Under the pieces are notes generated by a model. It did no database searches. It saw only the letters and a program-made list of their open reading frames with translations, and was not told the origin of the DNA. A stretch of 64,000 nucleotides of DNA from Nocardioides sp. Soil797. GTDB lineage: Bacteria > Actinomycetota > Actinomycetes > Propionibacteriales > Nocardioidaceae. Both the position numbers and the translations under genes were made by a program. Below are positions 15,710-25,029 of this stretch, piece after piece. The stretch is taken from positions 279,417 through 343,416 of the forward strand of contig LMSR01000020.1 in assembly GCA_001429555.1 (NCBI GenBank). The letters are read 5' to 3'. Each line of letters begins with the position of its first letter. The stretch's first letter is position 1.

Positions 15710-17068
15710 GTGGATGAGGGACTGTTCGACGCACCGGGCAAGCCGATGGGCGGCGGCTCGGGTTCGCTGTCGGCCAACACGCACTCGAGCGCGCCGCTGG
15801 CGGTCCGGATGCGCCCGCGAACCCTCGACGAACTGGTCGGTCAGCAGCAGCTCCGGGCCGAGGGGTCCCCACTGCGCCAACTCATCGAGAGCGACCGCTC
15901 GATGTCACTCCTGCTGTGGGGCCCTCCCGGCACCGGCAAGACCACGATCGCCGCGATCCTCTCCCAGCAGACCAACCGCAAGTTCGTCGAGGTCTCCGCC
16001 GTCGCGGCCGGCGTCAAGGAGGTCCGCCAGGCGATCGATGCGGCCCGCTCCGAGCTGGTGCACACCGGGCGCGAGACCGTGCTGTTCGTCGATGAGGTGC
16101 ACCGCTTCACCAAGGCTCAGCAGGATGCCTTGCTGCCCGGTGTCGAGAACCGGTGGGTGACGCTGGTGGCCGCCACGACGGAGAACCCGTTCTTCTCGGT
16201 GATCTCGCCACTGCTCTCACGATCACTCCTGTTGCGCCTCGAGTCCCTGACCGACGCCGACGTGCGCGCCGTCGTACAACAGGCGCTCAAGGACGAGCGT
16301 GGCCTGCAGGGGGAGTTCGCGCTCGACGAGGACGCCCTGGAGCACCTGGTGCGGTTGGCCGGCGGCGACGCGCGGCGTTCGTTGACATACCTCGAGGCCG
16401 CCGCCGGTGCTGCGGCCTCCAAGGGCTCGACGACCATCGACCTGGCAACGGCGGAGACCGCGGTCGACCAGGCGGCGGTGCGCTACGACCGACAGGGTGA
16501 TCAGCACTACGACGTCATCTCGGCGTTCATCAAGTCGATCCGCGGCTCCGATGCGGACGCCGCCCTGCACTATCTGGCCCGAATGATGGAAGCGGGGGAG
16601 GACCCGCGGTTCATCGCACGGCGACTGGTGATCAGTGCCAGCGAGGACATCGGCCTGGCCGATCCCACGGCGCTGACCACGGCCGTCGCCGCCGCGCAGG
16701 CCGTGCAGCTCATCGGCATGCCCGAAGCCCGGCTCAACCTCGCCCAGGCCACCATCGCGCTGGCCGTCGCGCCCAAGTCGAATGCCGTCATCAAGGCGAT
16801 CGACGCGGCGAGCTCCGACGTACGCGCCGGGAAGATCGGCCAGGTGCCGCCGCACCTGCGCGACGCCCACTATGCCGGCGCGAAGGACATCGGGCACGGC
16901 AAGAAGTACAAGTACTCACACGACGAGCCGTTCGGCATCGCCGAGCAGCAGTACGCACCCGACGAGATCGGCGATGCGGCCTACTACCAACCCACCAGCC
17001 TGGGCGCTGAGGCGACGATCAAGGAGCGCTGGGAACGCGTGCGCAAGATGATTCGCGGTGCGCGATAG
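15710..17068 (+). CDS. rarA: Replication-associated recombination protein A (RarA/MgsA)
   Basis: 452 residues, AAA+ ATPase acting at stalled replication forks. Walker A GPPGTGKTT near residue 70, Walker B LFVDEVHRF, sensor 1 TTENPFF, then the C-terminal tetramerisation domain (DQHYDVISAFIKSIRGSDADAALHYLARM and EDIGLADPTAL) typical of MgsA/RarA. GTG 15710 is chosen because it lies seven bases after TAGGGT, which implies a leaderless message. Located upstream of alaS as in mycobacteria. Confidence 0.9.
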   Translation: MDEGLFDAPGKPMGGGSGSLSANTHSSAPLAVRMRPRTLDELVGQQQLRAEGSPLRQLIESDRSMSLLLWGPPGTGKTTIAAILSQQTNRKFVEVSAVAAGVKEVRQAIDAARSELVHTGRETVLFVDEVHRFTKAQQDALLPGVENRWVTLVAATTENPFFSVISPLLSRSLLLRLESLTDADVRAVVQQALKDERGLQGEFALDEDALEHLVRLAGGDARRSLTYLEAAAGAAASKGSTTIDLATAETAVDQAAVRYDRQGDQHYDVISAFIKSIRGSDADAALHYLARMMEAGEDPRFIARRLVISASEDIGLADPTALTTAVAAAQAVQLIGMPEARLNLAQATIALAVAPKSNAVIKAIDAASSDVRAGKIGQVPPHLRDAHYAGAKDIGHGKKYKYSHDEPFGIAEQQYAPDEIGDAAYYQPTSLGAEATIKERWERVRKMIRGAR

Positions 17069-17071
17069 GGT
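17066..17071 (+). promoter_or_regulatory. Candidate -10 element (leaderless) for the 17080 gene
   Basis: TAGGGT overlaps the rarA stop codon and is followed by eight bases and ATG 17080. There is no Shine-Dalgarno in the gap. Confidence 0.4.
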
Positions 17072-17079
17072 CGGGCACC

Positions 17080-17601
17080 ATGACTAGCGACGACCTCCTC
17101 GTGCCCGTGGGCCTGGGCGTGGTCGTGCTCGTCCTGGTGGTCCTCCTGGTGATGACCCTGCGCGCGCTCCGACGTGAGCGCGCCCGCTCGGACGCAGAGC
17201 TGGTGGCCACCCGTGAGGAGGCGGCGCGGCTGCGCGACCGGGTCGAGGCCCTGGCTCGGCAGATGGAGGTGCGGCCGAGCACCGAGGAGTTCGTGATCAC
17301 CGGGATCGGCCGCGATGAGCCAGCCGCTGAGCAGGCAGCGGAGCCCCAACGCATCGAGGGCAGACTCTTCGCCGACCTCGTCGTGCGCGAGACCGTGGTC
17401 AAGGCGGCGTCCCTGACCCACGGCGTACGCCGAGCGCTGGCGCCCGCGACCCGCAACCGGATCCGCTTCGCGATGAGGCAGGAGGTCAAGCGCTCGCGCA
17501 AGGAACGCCGCATCGAGTTCCGCGAAGTGCGACGCGAGATGGCCGCCCGGCGAGCCGCGGGCGATTCGCTGTCCGCCGACCCGACGGAGGACGTCGCATG
17601 A
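17080..17601 (+). CDS. Single-span membrane protein with coiled coil
   Basis: 173 residues, family not recognised. One membrane helix at about 7-28 (VPVGLGVVVLVLVVLLVMTL), then a charged helix with heptad character (ALRRERARSDAELVATREEAARLRD region) and a basic C-terminal half rich in Arg/Glu. Small proteins of this kind occur just before alaS in several actinobacteria. It lies 12 bases after rarA and overlaps the next gene (ATGA). Confidence 0.65.
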   Translation: MTSDDLLVPVGLGVVVLVLVVLLVMTLRALRRERARSDAELVATREEAARLRDRVEALARQMEVRPSTEEFVITGIGRDEPAAEQAAEPQRIEGRLFADLVVRETVVKAASLTHGVRRALAPATRNRIRFAMRQEVKRSRKERRIEFREVRREMAARRAAGDSLSADPTEDVA

Positions 17602-17927
17602 GCCGTACCCTCTGGTTCGCAGCGGGGGCCGGGGCAACGGTCTACGCGATGAACAAGGCCAGGCGGCTGCGGGAGACCTTCACCCTCGACGGCCTCCGCG
17701 ACCGGGCACACGGCCTCGCTGCGGGAGCCCGGGTCTTCCGGGACGAAGTCGCCCAGGGCAGCGCCGACAAGGAAAACGAATTGCGGGAGCGGCTCGGGTT
17801 GGTGCCTCATGGGACACCCGAGCTCGAGTCCCCGCAGGGGAAGCACCGGCTCGCAGCCGAACCGTCCCACCCACCACGCTTCACCACCACGACCGTCTCG
17901 GGCACGAACCAGGAAGGCAACAATTGA
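17598..17927 (+). CDS. Small conserved actinobacterial protein (DUF6167-like)
   Basis: 109 residues. A short hydrophobic N-terminus (WFAAGAGATVYAMNK) is followed by a helical segment (ARRLRETFTLDGLRDRAHGLAAGARVF) and a Pro/Ser/Thr-rich tail. It resembles the small proteins annotated DUF6167 that sit directly upstream of alaS; function unknown. Start overlaps the previous stop and its own stop overlaps the alaS ATG by one base, so the three genes are coupled. Confidence 0.65.
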   Translation: MSRTLWFAAGAGATVYAMNKARRLRETFTLDGLRDRAHGLAAGARVFRDEVAQGSADKENELRERLGLVPHGTPELESPQGKHRLAAEPSHPPRFTTTTVSGTNQEGNN

Positions 17928-20644
17928 TGGACACCTCGGAGATCCGACGGAGGTTCCTCGCGCACTTCGAGAACGCCGGGCACACGGCCGTCCCCTCGGC
18001 CTCCGTGCTCGTGGACGACCCCAACCTGCTGTTCGTCAACGCCGGCATGGTGCCGTTCAAGCCCTACTTCCTGGGCCAGGAGTCGGCACCGTACGACCGC
18101 GCCACCAGCGTGCAGAAGTGCGTGCGCACACCTGACATCGAAGACGTCGGCAAGACCACGCGACACGGGACCTTCTTCGAGATGTGTGGCAACTTCTCCT
18201 TCGGTGACTACTTCAAGGAACGGGCCATAGAGCTCGCCTGGGAACTGATCACCAAGCCCGTCGACGACGGTGGCTTCGGGCTGGAGGCGTCGCGCCTCTA
18301 CCCGTCGGTGCTCGCCGGCGACGACGAGGCAGTTGCCCTGTGGTGCAAGGTCACCGGCCTTCCCGAGCAGCGCATCGTCAAGCTGGGCCCCAAGGAGAAC
18401 TACTGGTCGATGGGCGTGCCCGGACCGGGTGGCCCGTGCTCGGAGATCCTCTACGACCGCGGCCCTGAGTACGGCCCCGACTTCGACGCCGCGACGCTCG
18501 GGCCCGACATGCCCTTCGAGCTCGAGGACCGGCTCCTCGAGATCTGGAACCTGGTCTTCATGCAGGACGAGCTCTCCGCCGTCCGCAGCAAGTCAGACTT
18601 CGACATCGCCGGATCCCTGCCGAAGAAGAACATCGACACCGGCATGGGCCTCGAGCGGGTCGCGTTCCTGCTCCAGGGCAAGCAGAACATGTACGAGATC
18701 GACGTGATGTTCCCCGTCATCGAGCGGGCCATGGAACTGACCGGCAAGACCTACGGCGCAAACCCCGATGACGACGTCCGGTTCCGGGTGATCGCGGACC
18801 ACGTGCGCAGCTCCATGATGCTGATCGCCGACGGGGTGACTCCCGGCAACGAGGCGCGCGGCTACGTGCTGCGCCGGCTCCTGCGCCGGGCGGTCCGCTC
18901 GATGCGTCTCCTCGGGTACGACGACCCGGCGCTGCCCGAGCTGATGCCGATCAGCCGCGACAAGATGGGCGAGACCTACACGGAGCTGCTTTCCGACTGG
19001 GAGCGCATCTCGCGGATCGCCTTCGCCGAGGAGGAGACCTTCCGCAAGACGCTCCAGGCCGGAACCCAGCTCTTCGACGTCGCCGCGACCGACGTCAAGA
19101 AGAACGGCGGCACCAAGCTGACCGGCGACCAGGCGTTCGCCCTGCACGACACCTACGGCTTCCCGATCGACCTGACCCTGGAGATGGCCTCCGAGGCCGG
19201 TCTCAGCGTCGACCACGAGGGTTTCCGCAAGCTGATGACAGAGCAACGCGAGCGGGCCAAGGCCGACGCGCGGGCCAAGAAGGGCCAGCACGCCGACACC
19301 GGGGTCTACCGCGGCATCCTCGACAGCTTCGGTCCGACGCAGTGGCTGGCCTACGAGACGCTCGAGACCGAGTCGTCGACCCTGGCGCTGCTCAAGGAGG
19401 GCATGTCGGTCGCCACCCTGGGCAACGGTGACGTGGGGGAGCTGGTCCTCGACCGGACCCCGTTCTATGCCGAGTCCGGTGGCCAGGCCGCCGACGCGGG
19501 CATCATCGAGTTCGACGGAGGTCGTCTCGAGGTGCTCGACGTCCAGCGTCCGATCAAGGGTCTGGTGGTGCACCAGGTTCGCGTCGTCGATGGGGAGTTG
19601 GCCGCGACCGGCGCCACCGGCAAGGGCCTGATGCACGCCCAGGTCGACCCGGAGTGGCGCATCGGCGCCCGCCAGGCCCACTCCGGCACCCACGTGGTGC
19701 ACGCCGCGCTGCGTGAGGTGCTCGGCCCCACCGCGCTCCAGTCGGGCTCCTACAACCGTCCCGGATACCTGCGCCTCGACTTCGGCTGGACCCAGGGCCT
19801 CACGCCCAGCCAGTACGCCGACATCGAGCAGATCTCGAACAACGCGCTGCGGGCCGACCTTCCGGTCGCCTGGGACTACATGACCCTGCCCGAGGCCAAG
19901 GACTGGGGCGCCATCGCCCTGTTCGGCGAGACCTACGACAACACCAAGGTGCGCGTCGTCGAGATCGGTGGCCCCTGGTCGCGCGAGCTCTGCGGTGGCA
20001 CCCACGTCGACCACTCCTCGCAGATCGGCACCATCGTGTTGACCGGCGAGTCGTCGGTCGGCTCGGGCAACCGGCGCATCGAGGCGTTCACCGGGGTGGA
20101 GGGCTTCGACTACCTGGCCCGTGAGCGCGATGTCGTCCACCAGCTGACCGGACTGCTCAAGACCCAGCCCGATGACCTCGTCGGTCGGGTCCAGGAGATG
20201 GTCGACCGGCTGAAGACCGCGGAGAAGGAGATCGAGAAGGCCCGCGTGGGCCAGCTCCTCGCCCGCGCCGGCGAGCTCGCTTCCGCGGCCGAGGTCGTGG
20301 ACGGCGTCCATCTCGTGGCACACCGTGCAGACGGCGCCGGTGGTGGCGACGTACGCACCCTTGCTCTCGACATCCGGGGCCGCTTGCCCCAGGGACAGCC
20401 GGGCGCGGTGGTCGTGATCGGCGCCGTCGACGGCAAGGTGTCCGCCGTTGCTGCGGTCAACGACGAGGGTCGCGCCCGCGGTGTCAGTGCCAACGCGCTG
20501 ATCCGTGCCGTCGGTCCCCTGCTCGGGGGCAAGGGTGGCGGCAAGGACGACGTCGCCCAGGGCGGCGGCACCGACACCTCGCGCATCGACGAAGCCCTCG
20601 AGCTCGTCGAGGCCGAGGTCCACAACGCCGTCGAAAGGGCCTGA
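17927..20644 (+). CDS. alaS: Alanyl-tRNA synthetase
   Basis: 905 residues. ATG 17927 is chosen over TTG 17924 because AGGAAGG lies nine bases before it and the family begins MDTSEIRRRFL. Catalytic class II core (HFENAGHTAVPSASVLVDDPNLLFVNAGMVPFKPYF region), tRNA-recognition helices, editing domain with the zinc site HSGTH (about 585) and CGGTHVDH (about 690), then a coiled coil and the C-Ala/DHHA1 domain. Full length. It charges tRNA-Ala and clears mischarged Ser/Gly. Confidence 0.96.
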   Translation: MDTSEIRRRFLAHFENAGHTAVPSASVLVDDPNLLFVNAGMVPFKPYFLGQESAPYDRATSVQKCVRTPDIEDVGKTTRHGTFFEMCGNFSFGDYFKERAIELAWELITKPVDDGGFGLEASRLYPSVLAGDDEAVALWCKVTGLPEQRIVKLGPKENYWSMGVPGPGGPCSEILYDRGPEYGPDFDAATLGPDMPFELEDRLLEIWNLVFMQDELSAVRSKSDFDIAGSLPKKNIDTGMGLERVAFLLQGKQNMYEIDVMFPVIERAMELTGKTYGANPDDDVRFRVIADHVRSSMMLIADGVTPGNEARGYVLRRLLRRAVRSMRLLGYDDPALPELMPISRDKMGETYTELLSDWERISRIAFAEEETFRKTLQAGTQLFDVAATDVKKNGGTKLTGDQAFALHDTYGFPIDLTLEMASEAGLSVDHEGFRKLMTEQRERAKADARAKKGQHADTGVYRGILDSFGPTQWLAYETLETESSTLALLKEGMSVATLGNGDVGELVLDRTPFYAESGGQAADAGIIEFDGGRLEVLDVQRPIKGLVVHQVRVVDGELAATGATGKGLMHAQVDPEWRIGARQAHSGTHVVHAALREVLGPTALQSGSYNRPGYLRLDFGWTQGLTPSQYADIEQISNNALRADLPVAWDYMTLPEAKDWGAIALFGETYDNTKVRVVEIGGPWSRELCGGTHVDHSSQIGTIVLTGESSVGSGNRRIEAFTGVEGFDYLARERDVVHQLTGLLKTQPDDLVGRVQEMVDRLKTAEKEIEKARVGQLLARAGELASAAEVVDGVHLVAHRADGAGGGDVRTLALDIRGRLPQGQPGAVVVIGAVDGKVSAVAAVNDEGRARGVSANALIRAVGPLLGGKGGGKDDVAQGGGTDTSRIDEALELVEAEVHNAVERA

Positions 20645-20646
20645 GG

Positions 20647-21126
20647 TTGCGCAACGGCGTCCGTCTCGGGATCGACCCGGGGGATGCCCGCATCGGCGTC
20701 GCGCGCAGCGACCCCAGCGGGTTCCTCGCCACCCCGGTGGAGACCGTCCGACGCGGTGACGGCGACCTGGCCCGACTCGTCGAGCTCGTCACCGAGGAAG
20801 GTGCCGTCGAGATCGTGATGGGTCTGCCGCGCTCGCTCTCCGGAGGTGAGGGGCCGGCCGCCGCGAAGGTGCGAGAGTTTGCCGCCGCGCTGGCGAGCCT
20901 GGTTGCCCCGGTGCCGGTGAGGCTGTGTGATGAACGCTTGACGACCGTCACCGCGGAGTCGATGCTTCGAGAACGCGGCAAGAAGGGCGCCAAGAGACGA
21001 GCAGTGGTCGACCAGGCCGCGGCCGTCGTGATCCTCCAGCACGCGCTCGACTCGGAGCGAGCGCGGGGCAGCGCACCGGGAGAAGTGGTCGCGACGCCAC
21101 CGACAGAAGGGTCCAGCCAGCAGTGA
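20647..21126 (+). CDS. ruvX: Pre-16S rRNA nuclease YqgF / putative Holliday junction resolvase
   Basis: 159 residues. RNase H-like fold: RLGIDPGDARIGVARSD at the start carries the first catalytic Asp, followed by IVMGLPRSLSG, then CDERLTTVTAE, and VDQAAAVVILQ with the last Asp. The start is TTG at 20647, two bases after alaS, with AAAGGG upstream; no ATG or GTG fits the conserved N-terminus. Order alaS-ruvX-mltG-aroE is conserved in actinobacteria. Confidence 0.9.
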   Translation: MRNGVRLGIDPGDARIGVARSDPSGFLATPVETVRRGDGDLARLVELVTEEGAVEIVMGLPRSLSGGEGPAAAKVREFAAALASLVAPVPVRLCDERLTTVTAESMLRERGKKGAKRRAVVDQAAAVVILQHALDSERARGSAPGEVVATPPTEGSSQQ

Positions 21127-22376
21127 CCGAGCACAGCGACGAAAAGCCCACGGACGAGGGACTCGACCAGTTGGGGCTGCGCCATGACGAGTCGGCCCCC
21201 GAGGACGCGCCGGAGGCTTCGGGGGACGACCCTGGTGCCACGGAGGGGGTGCCCATCCGGAGCCGCAACGGGGGATCGCGTCGTGCCCCCGCCAAGCGGA
21301 GCGGTCTCGGTTGCATCCTTGTGTTGATCGTGGTCGGCCTGCTGGTGGCCGGCATCGCCCTGCTCGGAGCCAAGGGCATCAACTGGGTCAAGGACCAGTT
21401 CGGTGATGCCGAGGACTACGCCGGACCCGGCAGCGGTGCGGTGGTGGTTGCCGTCGAGTCCGGGGACACCGCGACCGACATCGGGCGCACGCTGGAGAAG
21501 GCGGACGTGGTCGCCTCCGTCGAGGCCTTCACCGAGGCGGCGTCACGGCGCTCCGACGAGGCGGCCCGCATCCAGCCGGGTTCCTACGAGCTGAAGAAGA
21601 AGATGAAGGCCGACGACGCCCTGTCGATCCTGGTCCAGCCGAAGAACCGGGTGGCCGATCGGATCACGGTCCCCGAGGGCCTGCGGGTGGTCGACATCAT
21701 CGAGCTGTTGGCCTCGAAGACCGACTTCTCCAAGAAGCAGTTCGACAAGGCGCTGAAGCAGGACATCGGGCTCCCGGCGTACGCCAATGGCAATGCCGAG
21801 GGGTATCTCTTCCCTGCGTCCTACGAGTTCGAGCCCAAGTCCAAGCCGGTCGACATGCTGCGGGCGATGGTGTCGCGATGGCGTGAGGCCGCGGACACCG
21901 CCGGGTTGGAGCAGAAGGCGAAGCAGCTGGGCTACACGCCCCACGAGATCATGACGATCGCGGCGTTGGTCGAAGCCGAGGGCCGTGGTGACGACATGCC
22001 CAAGATCGCCCGGGTGATCTACAACCGGCTCGAGAACCCAGGCACCGCCGGAACCATCGGGCGTCTCGAGATCGACGCCACCGTGAACTATGCGCTCGGT
22101 CGCAACCTCGGAGTGGGCATCAGCACCGAGGAGATCGACTCGGTGGCCGACTCGCCGTACAACACCCGGCGCCAGACCGGTCTGCCACCCGGCCCGATCG
22201 AGGCACCCGGCGACGACGCACTGAAGGCCGCACTGAACCCGGCCAAGGGTGACTGGTACTACTACGTGACCGTCGACCTGAAGACCGGCGAGACCAAGTT
22301 CGCCAAGTCCTACGACGAGTTCCTGCAGTACAAGCAGGAGCTGCGCGACTACTGCGAAGGATCCGAGGCCTGCTGA
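21123..22376 (+). CDS. mltG: Endolytic murein transglycosylase MltG (YceG-like)
   Basis: 417 residues. Cytoplasmic acidic N-terminus, one membrane helix at about 62-82 (GCILVLIVVGLLVAGIALLG), a LysM-like segment (VVVAVESGDTATDIGRTL), then the YceG catalytic domain with YLFPASYEF, the catalytic Glu in AALVEAEG, and VIYNRL followed by SPYNTRRQTGLPPGPI. It cleaves nascent glycan strands outside the membrane. GTG start overlaps the ruvX stop. Confidence 0.92.
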   Translation: MTEHSDEKPTDEGLDQLGLRHDESAPEDAPEASGDDPGATEGVPIRSRNGGSRRAPAKRSGLGCILVLIVVGLLVAGIALLGAKGINWVKDQFGDAEDYAGPGSGAVVVAVESGDTATDIGRTLEKADVVASVEAFTEAASRRSDEAARIQPGSYELKKKMKADDALSILVQPKNRVADRITVPEGLRVVDIIELLASKTDFSKKQFDKALKQDIGLPAYANGNAEGYLFPASYEFEPKSKPVDMLRAMVSRWREAADTAGLEQKAKQLGYTPHEIMTIAALVEAEGRGDDMPKIARVIYNRLENPGTAGTIGRLEIDATVNYALGRNLGVGISTEEIDSVADSPYNTRRQTGLPPGPIEAPGDDALKAALNPAKGDWYYYVTVDLKTGETKFAKSYDEFLQYKQELRDYCEGSEAC

Positions 22377-23194
22377 TGCCTCAGCACCACTGCGCGGTGC
22401 TCGGCGACCCTATCGAGCACTCGTTGTCGCCGGTCCTGCACCGTGCGGGCTATGCGGAGCTCGGGCTGGACTGGACCTACGACGCGCATCGTGTTGACGA
22501 GGCCGCCCTGGCCGGGTTCCTCGACGGCCTCGACGACACCTGGCAGGGTCTGTCACTGACCATGCCGCTCAAGCGGGCCGTGCTGCCGTTGGCCACCTCG
22601 GTCTCCGACCGGGCTCGCGCGGCCGAGGCGGCCAACACCCTGGTGCTCGAGCGCGGCGAGCGGGTGGCGGACAACACCGACATCCCGGGAGCGGTCGCTG
22701 CGATTCGCGAGCGTCACGCCGGCCCGATCTCAACGGTCACCATCCTGGGCGGGGGAGCCACCGCCACGTCGTTGGGCATCGCCCTGATCGACCTGGGCGC
22801 CCGAGACGTCACCGTGCTGGTGCGGTCAGCAGAGCGAGCCGTGCCGACCCTGGAGGTGCTCGGTTCCCACCCGGCCGGTGCCCGGGTCACGGTGGGAGAC
22901 CTCCGCACCGACCTGGTCGCCACAGACCTGGTCGCCTCGACGATCCCGGCAGCGGCCCAGACCGATGACCTCGTGACCCGCTGCGCAGATGCCGGCGTCG
23001 TCTTCGAAGCTCTCTACGACCCCTGGCCGACCCCGTTGGCCGCTGCCGCGGGCGAGCGGCCGCTGGTCGGGGGACTGGACCTGCTGGTCCACCAGGCGGC
23101 GTTGCAGTTCGAGATGTTCACCGGCCATCCGGCGCCCCTGGCCGCGATGCGCGCGGCTGGCGAGGCCGCGCTTCTCGGACAGTCTCATCGTTGA
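22376..23194 (+). CDS. aroE: Shikimate dehydrogenase
   Basis: 272 residues; NADPH-dependent reduction of 3-dehydroshikimate. GDPIEHSLSPVLHRAGY binds substrate, SLTMPLKRAV holds the catalytic Lys, DNTDIPG is the second conserved site, and ILGGGATATS is a Rossmann loop. The usual VTxPxK reads LTMPLK. Its ATG shares one base with the mltG stop. The rest of the shikimate genes lie 1.8 kb downstream, after two unrelated genes. Confidence 0.92.
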   Translation: MPQHHCAVLGDPIEHSLSPVLHRAGYAELGLDWTYDAHRVDEAALAGFLDGLDDTWQGLSLTMPLKRAVLPLATSVSDRARAAEAANTLVLERGERVADNTDIPGAVAAIRERHAGPISTVTILGGGATATSLGIALIDLGARDVTVLVRSAERAVPTLEVLGSHPAGARVTVGDLRTDLVATDLVASTIPAAAQTDDLVTRCADAGVVFEALYDPWPTPLAAAAGERPLVGGLDLLVHQAALQFEMFTGHPAPLAAMRAAGEAALLGQSHR

Positions 23195-23220
23195 GGACGC
23201 GTTCCGTCCGCAACCTTCAC

Positions 23221-23226
23221 TAGCGT
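23221..23226 (+). promoter_or_regulatory. Candidate -10 element (leaderless) for the cyclase-like gene
   Basis: TAGCGT, seven bases, then ATG 23234. No ribosome-binding sequence between. Confidence 0.4.
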
Positions 23227-23233
23227 CACCGTC

Positions 23234-24217
23234 ATGGACGAAGTGACGAAGTGGTTGATGGACGGTGACCCGGCGATCCGCTGGCAGGTGATGCGCGACC
23301 TGACCGACGCCCCGCGCCCTGACGTCGAGGCGGAGCGTGCGCGCGTGGCGAAGGAGGGCTGGGGACGTCGCCTCCTCGACCTCCGGGAGAATGGGCAATG
23401 GGCTGGAGGCGCCTGCTTCCCGAGTCGGGACTGGAGGTTGCCCGCGACAGTGGTCGGCGATCCTGACGGCCAGCCGTGGACCGGGACCTACCCCACGTTG
23501 CGGATCCTCTGCGCCCTCGGCGCCGACCCGGAAGACCCCGACGTGCGTGCCGCGGTGGACGGTGTACGGGAGACCTCACACTGGGAGTACGCCGGTGAGC
23601 CGTTCTTCGACGGCGAGGTCGAGCCCTGCATCAACGGTGGCACGGTCGCGGTCGGTGCCTACCTGGGCGAAGACGTCGACGGCATCGTCACCCGGCTCCT
23701 GGGCGAGCAGCTCGAGGACGGCGGGTGGAACTGTGAGGCCGAGAACGGGTCGACCAGGTCGTCCTTCCACTCCACCATCTGCGTGCTGGAGGGCCTGCTC
23801 GAGTACGAACGGTCCGGCGGCGCCCGCCGAGCCGGCCAGTCGGTGGCCGCATCCGTCACAGCGGCGCAGCGTGGCGGTGAGGAGTACCTGTTGTCGCGCC
23901 GTCTCATGCGACGTGCCAGCACCGGCGACCTCGTTGATCGCGACTGGCTGGAGTTCTCGTTTCCTCCGCACTGGCACTATGACGTGCTGCGCGGTCTCGA
24001 TCACTTCCGCTCGCTGGGCGGGTCGCCCGATCCGCGCCTGGTCGAAGCGCTCGATCTCGTGCGGCGCAAGCGACAGTCGGACGGCCGGTGGCTGCTGGAG
24101 AACACCCACGCCGGGTGGATGTGGTTCGACCTCGAGGAGGGGGACGGCCGGCCCAGCCGGTGGAACACGCTGCGAGCGCTGCGCGTCCTCCGTTGGGCCG
24201 ACAGCCCGGGTGACTGA
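23234..24217 (+). CDS. Squalene-cyclase/prenyltransferase-like alpha-toroid protein
   Basis: 327 residues. Several segments look like the repeats of terpenoid-cyclase/prenyltransferase toroids: YPTLRILCALGADPEDP, EDGGWNCEAENGSTRSSFHSTICVLEGLLEYE and QSDGRWLLENTHAGWMWF. The DxDD or QW catalytic signatures of true squalene cyclases are not evident, so the product is likely a distant, possibly non-enzymatic relative. It separates aroE from the prepilin peptidase and appears to have its own leaderless promoter. Function unknown. Confidence 0.6.
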   Translation: MDEVTKWLMDGDPAIRWQVMRDLTDAPRPDVEAERARVAKEGWGRRLLDLRENGQWAGGACFPSRDWRLPATVVGDPDGQPWTGTYPTLRILCALGADPEDPDVRAAVDGVRETSHWEYAGEPFFDGEVEPCINGGTVAVGAYLGEDVDGIVTRLLGEQLEDGGWNCEAENGSTRSSFHSTICVLEGLLEYERSGGARRAGQSVAASVTAAQRGGEEYLLSRRLMRRASTGDLVDRDWLEFSFPPHWHYDVLRGLDHFRSLGGSPDPRLVEALDLVRRKRQSDGRWLLENTHAGWMWFDLEEGDGRPSRWNTLRALRVLRWADSPGD

Positions 24218-24225
24218 CGACCCAC

Positions 24226-24231
24226 TAGGGT
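24226..24231 (+). promoter_or_regulatory. Candidate -10 element (leaderless) for the prepilin peptidase gene
   Basis: TAGGGT, eight bases, then ATG 24240; no Shine-Dalgarno between. Confidence 0.4.
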
Positions 24232-24239
24232 GACCAGCC

Positions 24240-24995
24240 ATGGACTGGGCCACCAATGCGGACACGGCGTCGCTGAGTGCCGTGCTCGGCCTGGTCGCCG
24301 GCTGGTTCGTCCCGCGTCTGGTCGCTGTGCTCCCGGAACCGACGGCGCCCAAGGGGTCGGACGCTGACGGGTCGGACGCTGACGGGTCGGACTCCGTCGA
24401 CGACCAGAAGCCGCTCTACGCCGACCTCGCCGCCACCCCGGGGATCGCGCGATGGACCGCCGGCTGGACCGGGCTGGTGGCGGGGCTGTTCGGCGCTGCA
24501 CTGGGCTGGGCCTGGCCCCTGCTGTACCTGCTCCCGTTGGTCCCGATCGGCGTGGCCCTGGCCTGGGTGGATGCGAGGACCCGGTTGTTGCCCCGCATCG
24601 TCGTGCTGCCGACGTACCTCCTGGTCCTGGTCCTGATCCCGCTGACGGCGCTGCTCGCCCGGGACCTCGACGCGTTGGTCCGGGCCGGCCTCGGCTGGTT
24701 GGCGGTCGGCTTCGTCTACTGGTTCCTGTGGCGGTTCACCCCGGGGATGGGGTACGGCGACGTACGCCTCTCGGGGATCCTCGGCATGGCGCTCGGCTTC
24801 CTGGGGTGGGCCGAGCTCGTCGTCGGGGCGTACGCCGGGTTCCTGATCGGCGCGCTCGGCTGGGTCCCGCTGCGGCTGTTGCGCATCACCAGGGACCGCA
24901 ACTTCCCCTTCGGCCCGTTCATGTTGCTCGGCGCGGTCGTCGGCGTCCTGTGGGGCGCAGACCTCGGCGGGTATCTCGCCGGCCGACAGGGCTGA
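24240..24995 (+). CDS. Prepilin peptidase (A24 family, peptidase domain only)
   Basis: 251 residues with about seven membrane helices. The two catalytic aspartates of A24 peptidases appear as AWVDARTRLLP and GMGYGDVRLSG (GxGD). The N-terminal methylase domain with its cysteine tetrad is absent, as in short actinobacterial versions. A hydrophilic insert near residue 40-50 has three GSDAD-like units. It would process pilin-like leader peptides; no pilin genes lie in this window. Confidence 0.85.
   Translation: MDWATNADTASLSAVLGLVAGWFVPRLVAVLPEPTAPKGSDADGSDADGSDSVDDQKPLYADLAATPGIARWTAGWTGLVAGLFGAALGWAWPLLYLLPLVPIGVALAWVDARTRLLPRIVVLPTYLLVLVLIPLTALLARDLDALVRAGLGWLAVGFVYWFLWRFTPGMGYGDVRLSGILGMALGFLGWAELVVGAYAGFLIGALGWVPLRLLRITRDRNFPFGPFMLLGAVVGVLWGADLGGYLAGRQG
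24354..24390 (+). repeat. 15-bp tandem repeat inside the prepilin peptidase gene
   Basis: GGGTCGGACGCTGAC occurs twice back to back, and a third partial copy follows. In frame it encodes GSDAD-GSDAD-GSDSV in a cytoplasmic or external loop. Exact identity of the two full copies suggests a recent slippage expansion. Confidence 0.85.
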
Positions 24996-25029
24996 GCCGA
25001 GCGTCCGAGCAGCGTGAAAGACTGAGCAC

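Noticed and set aside
18593..20623. Long antisense frame opposite alaS
   Set aside because: Shadow of alaS third-position GC bias; no recognisable domain or ribosome site.
23234..24217. Functional squalene-hopene cyclase
   Set aside because: Too short (327 against about 630 residues or more) and without visible DxDD or QW signatures.
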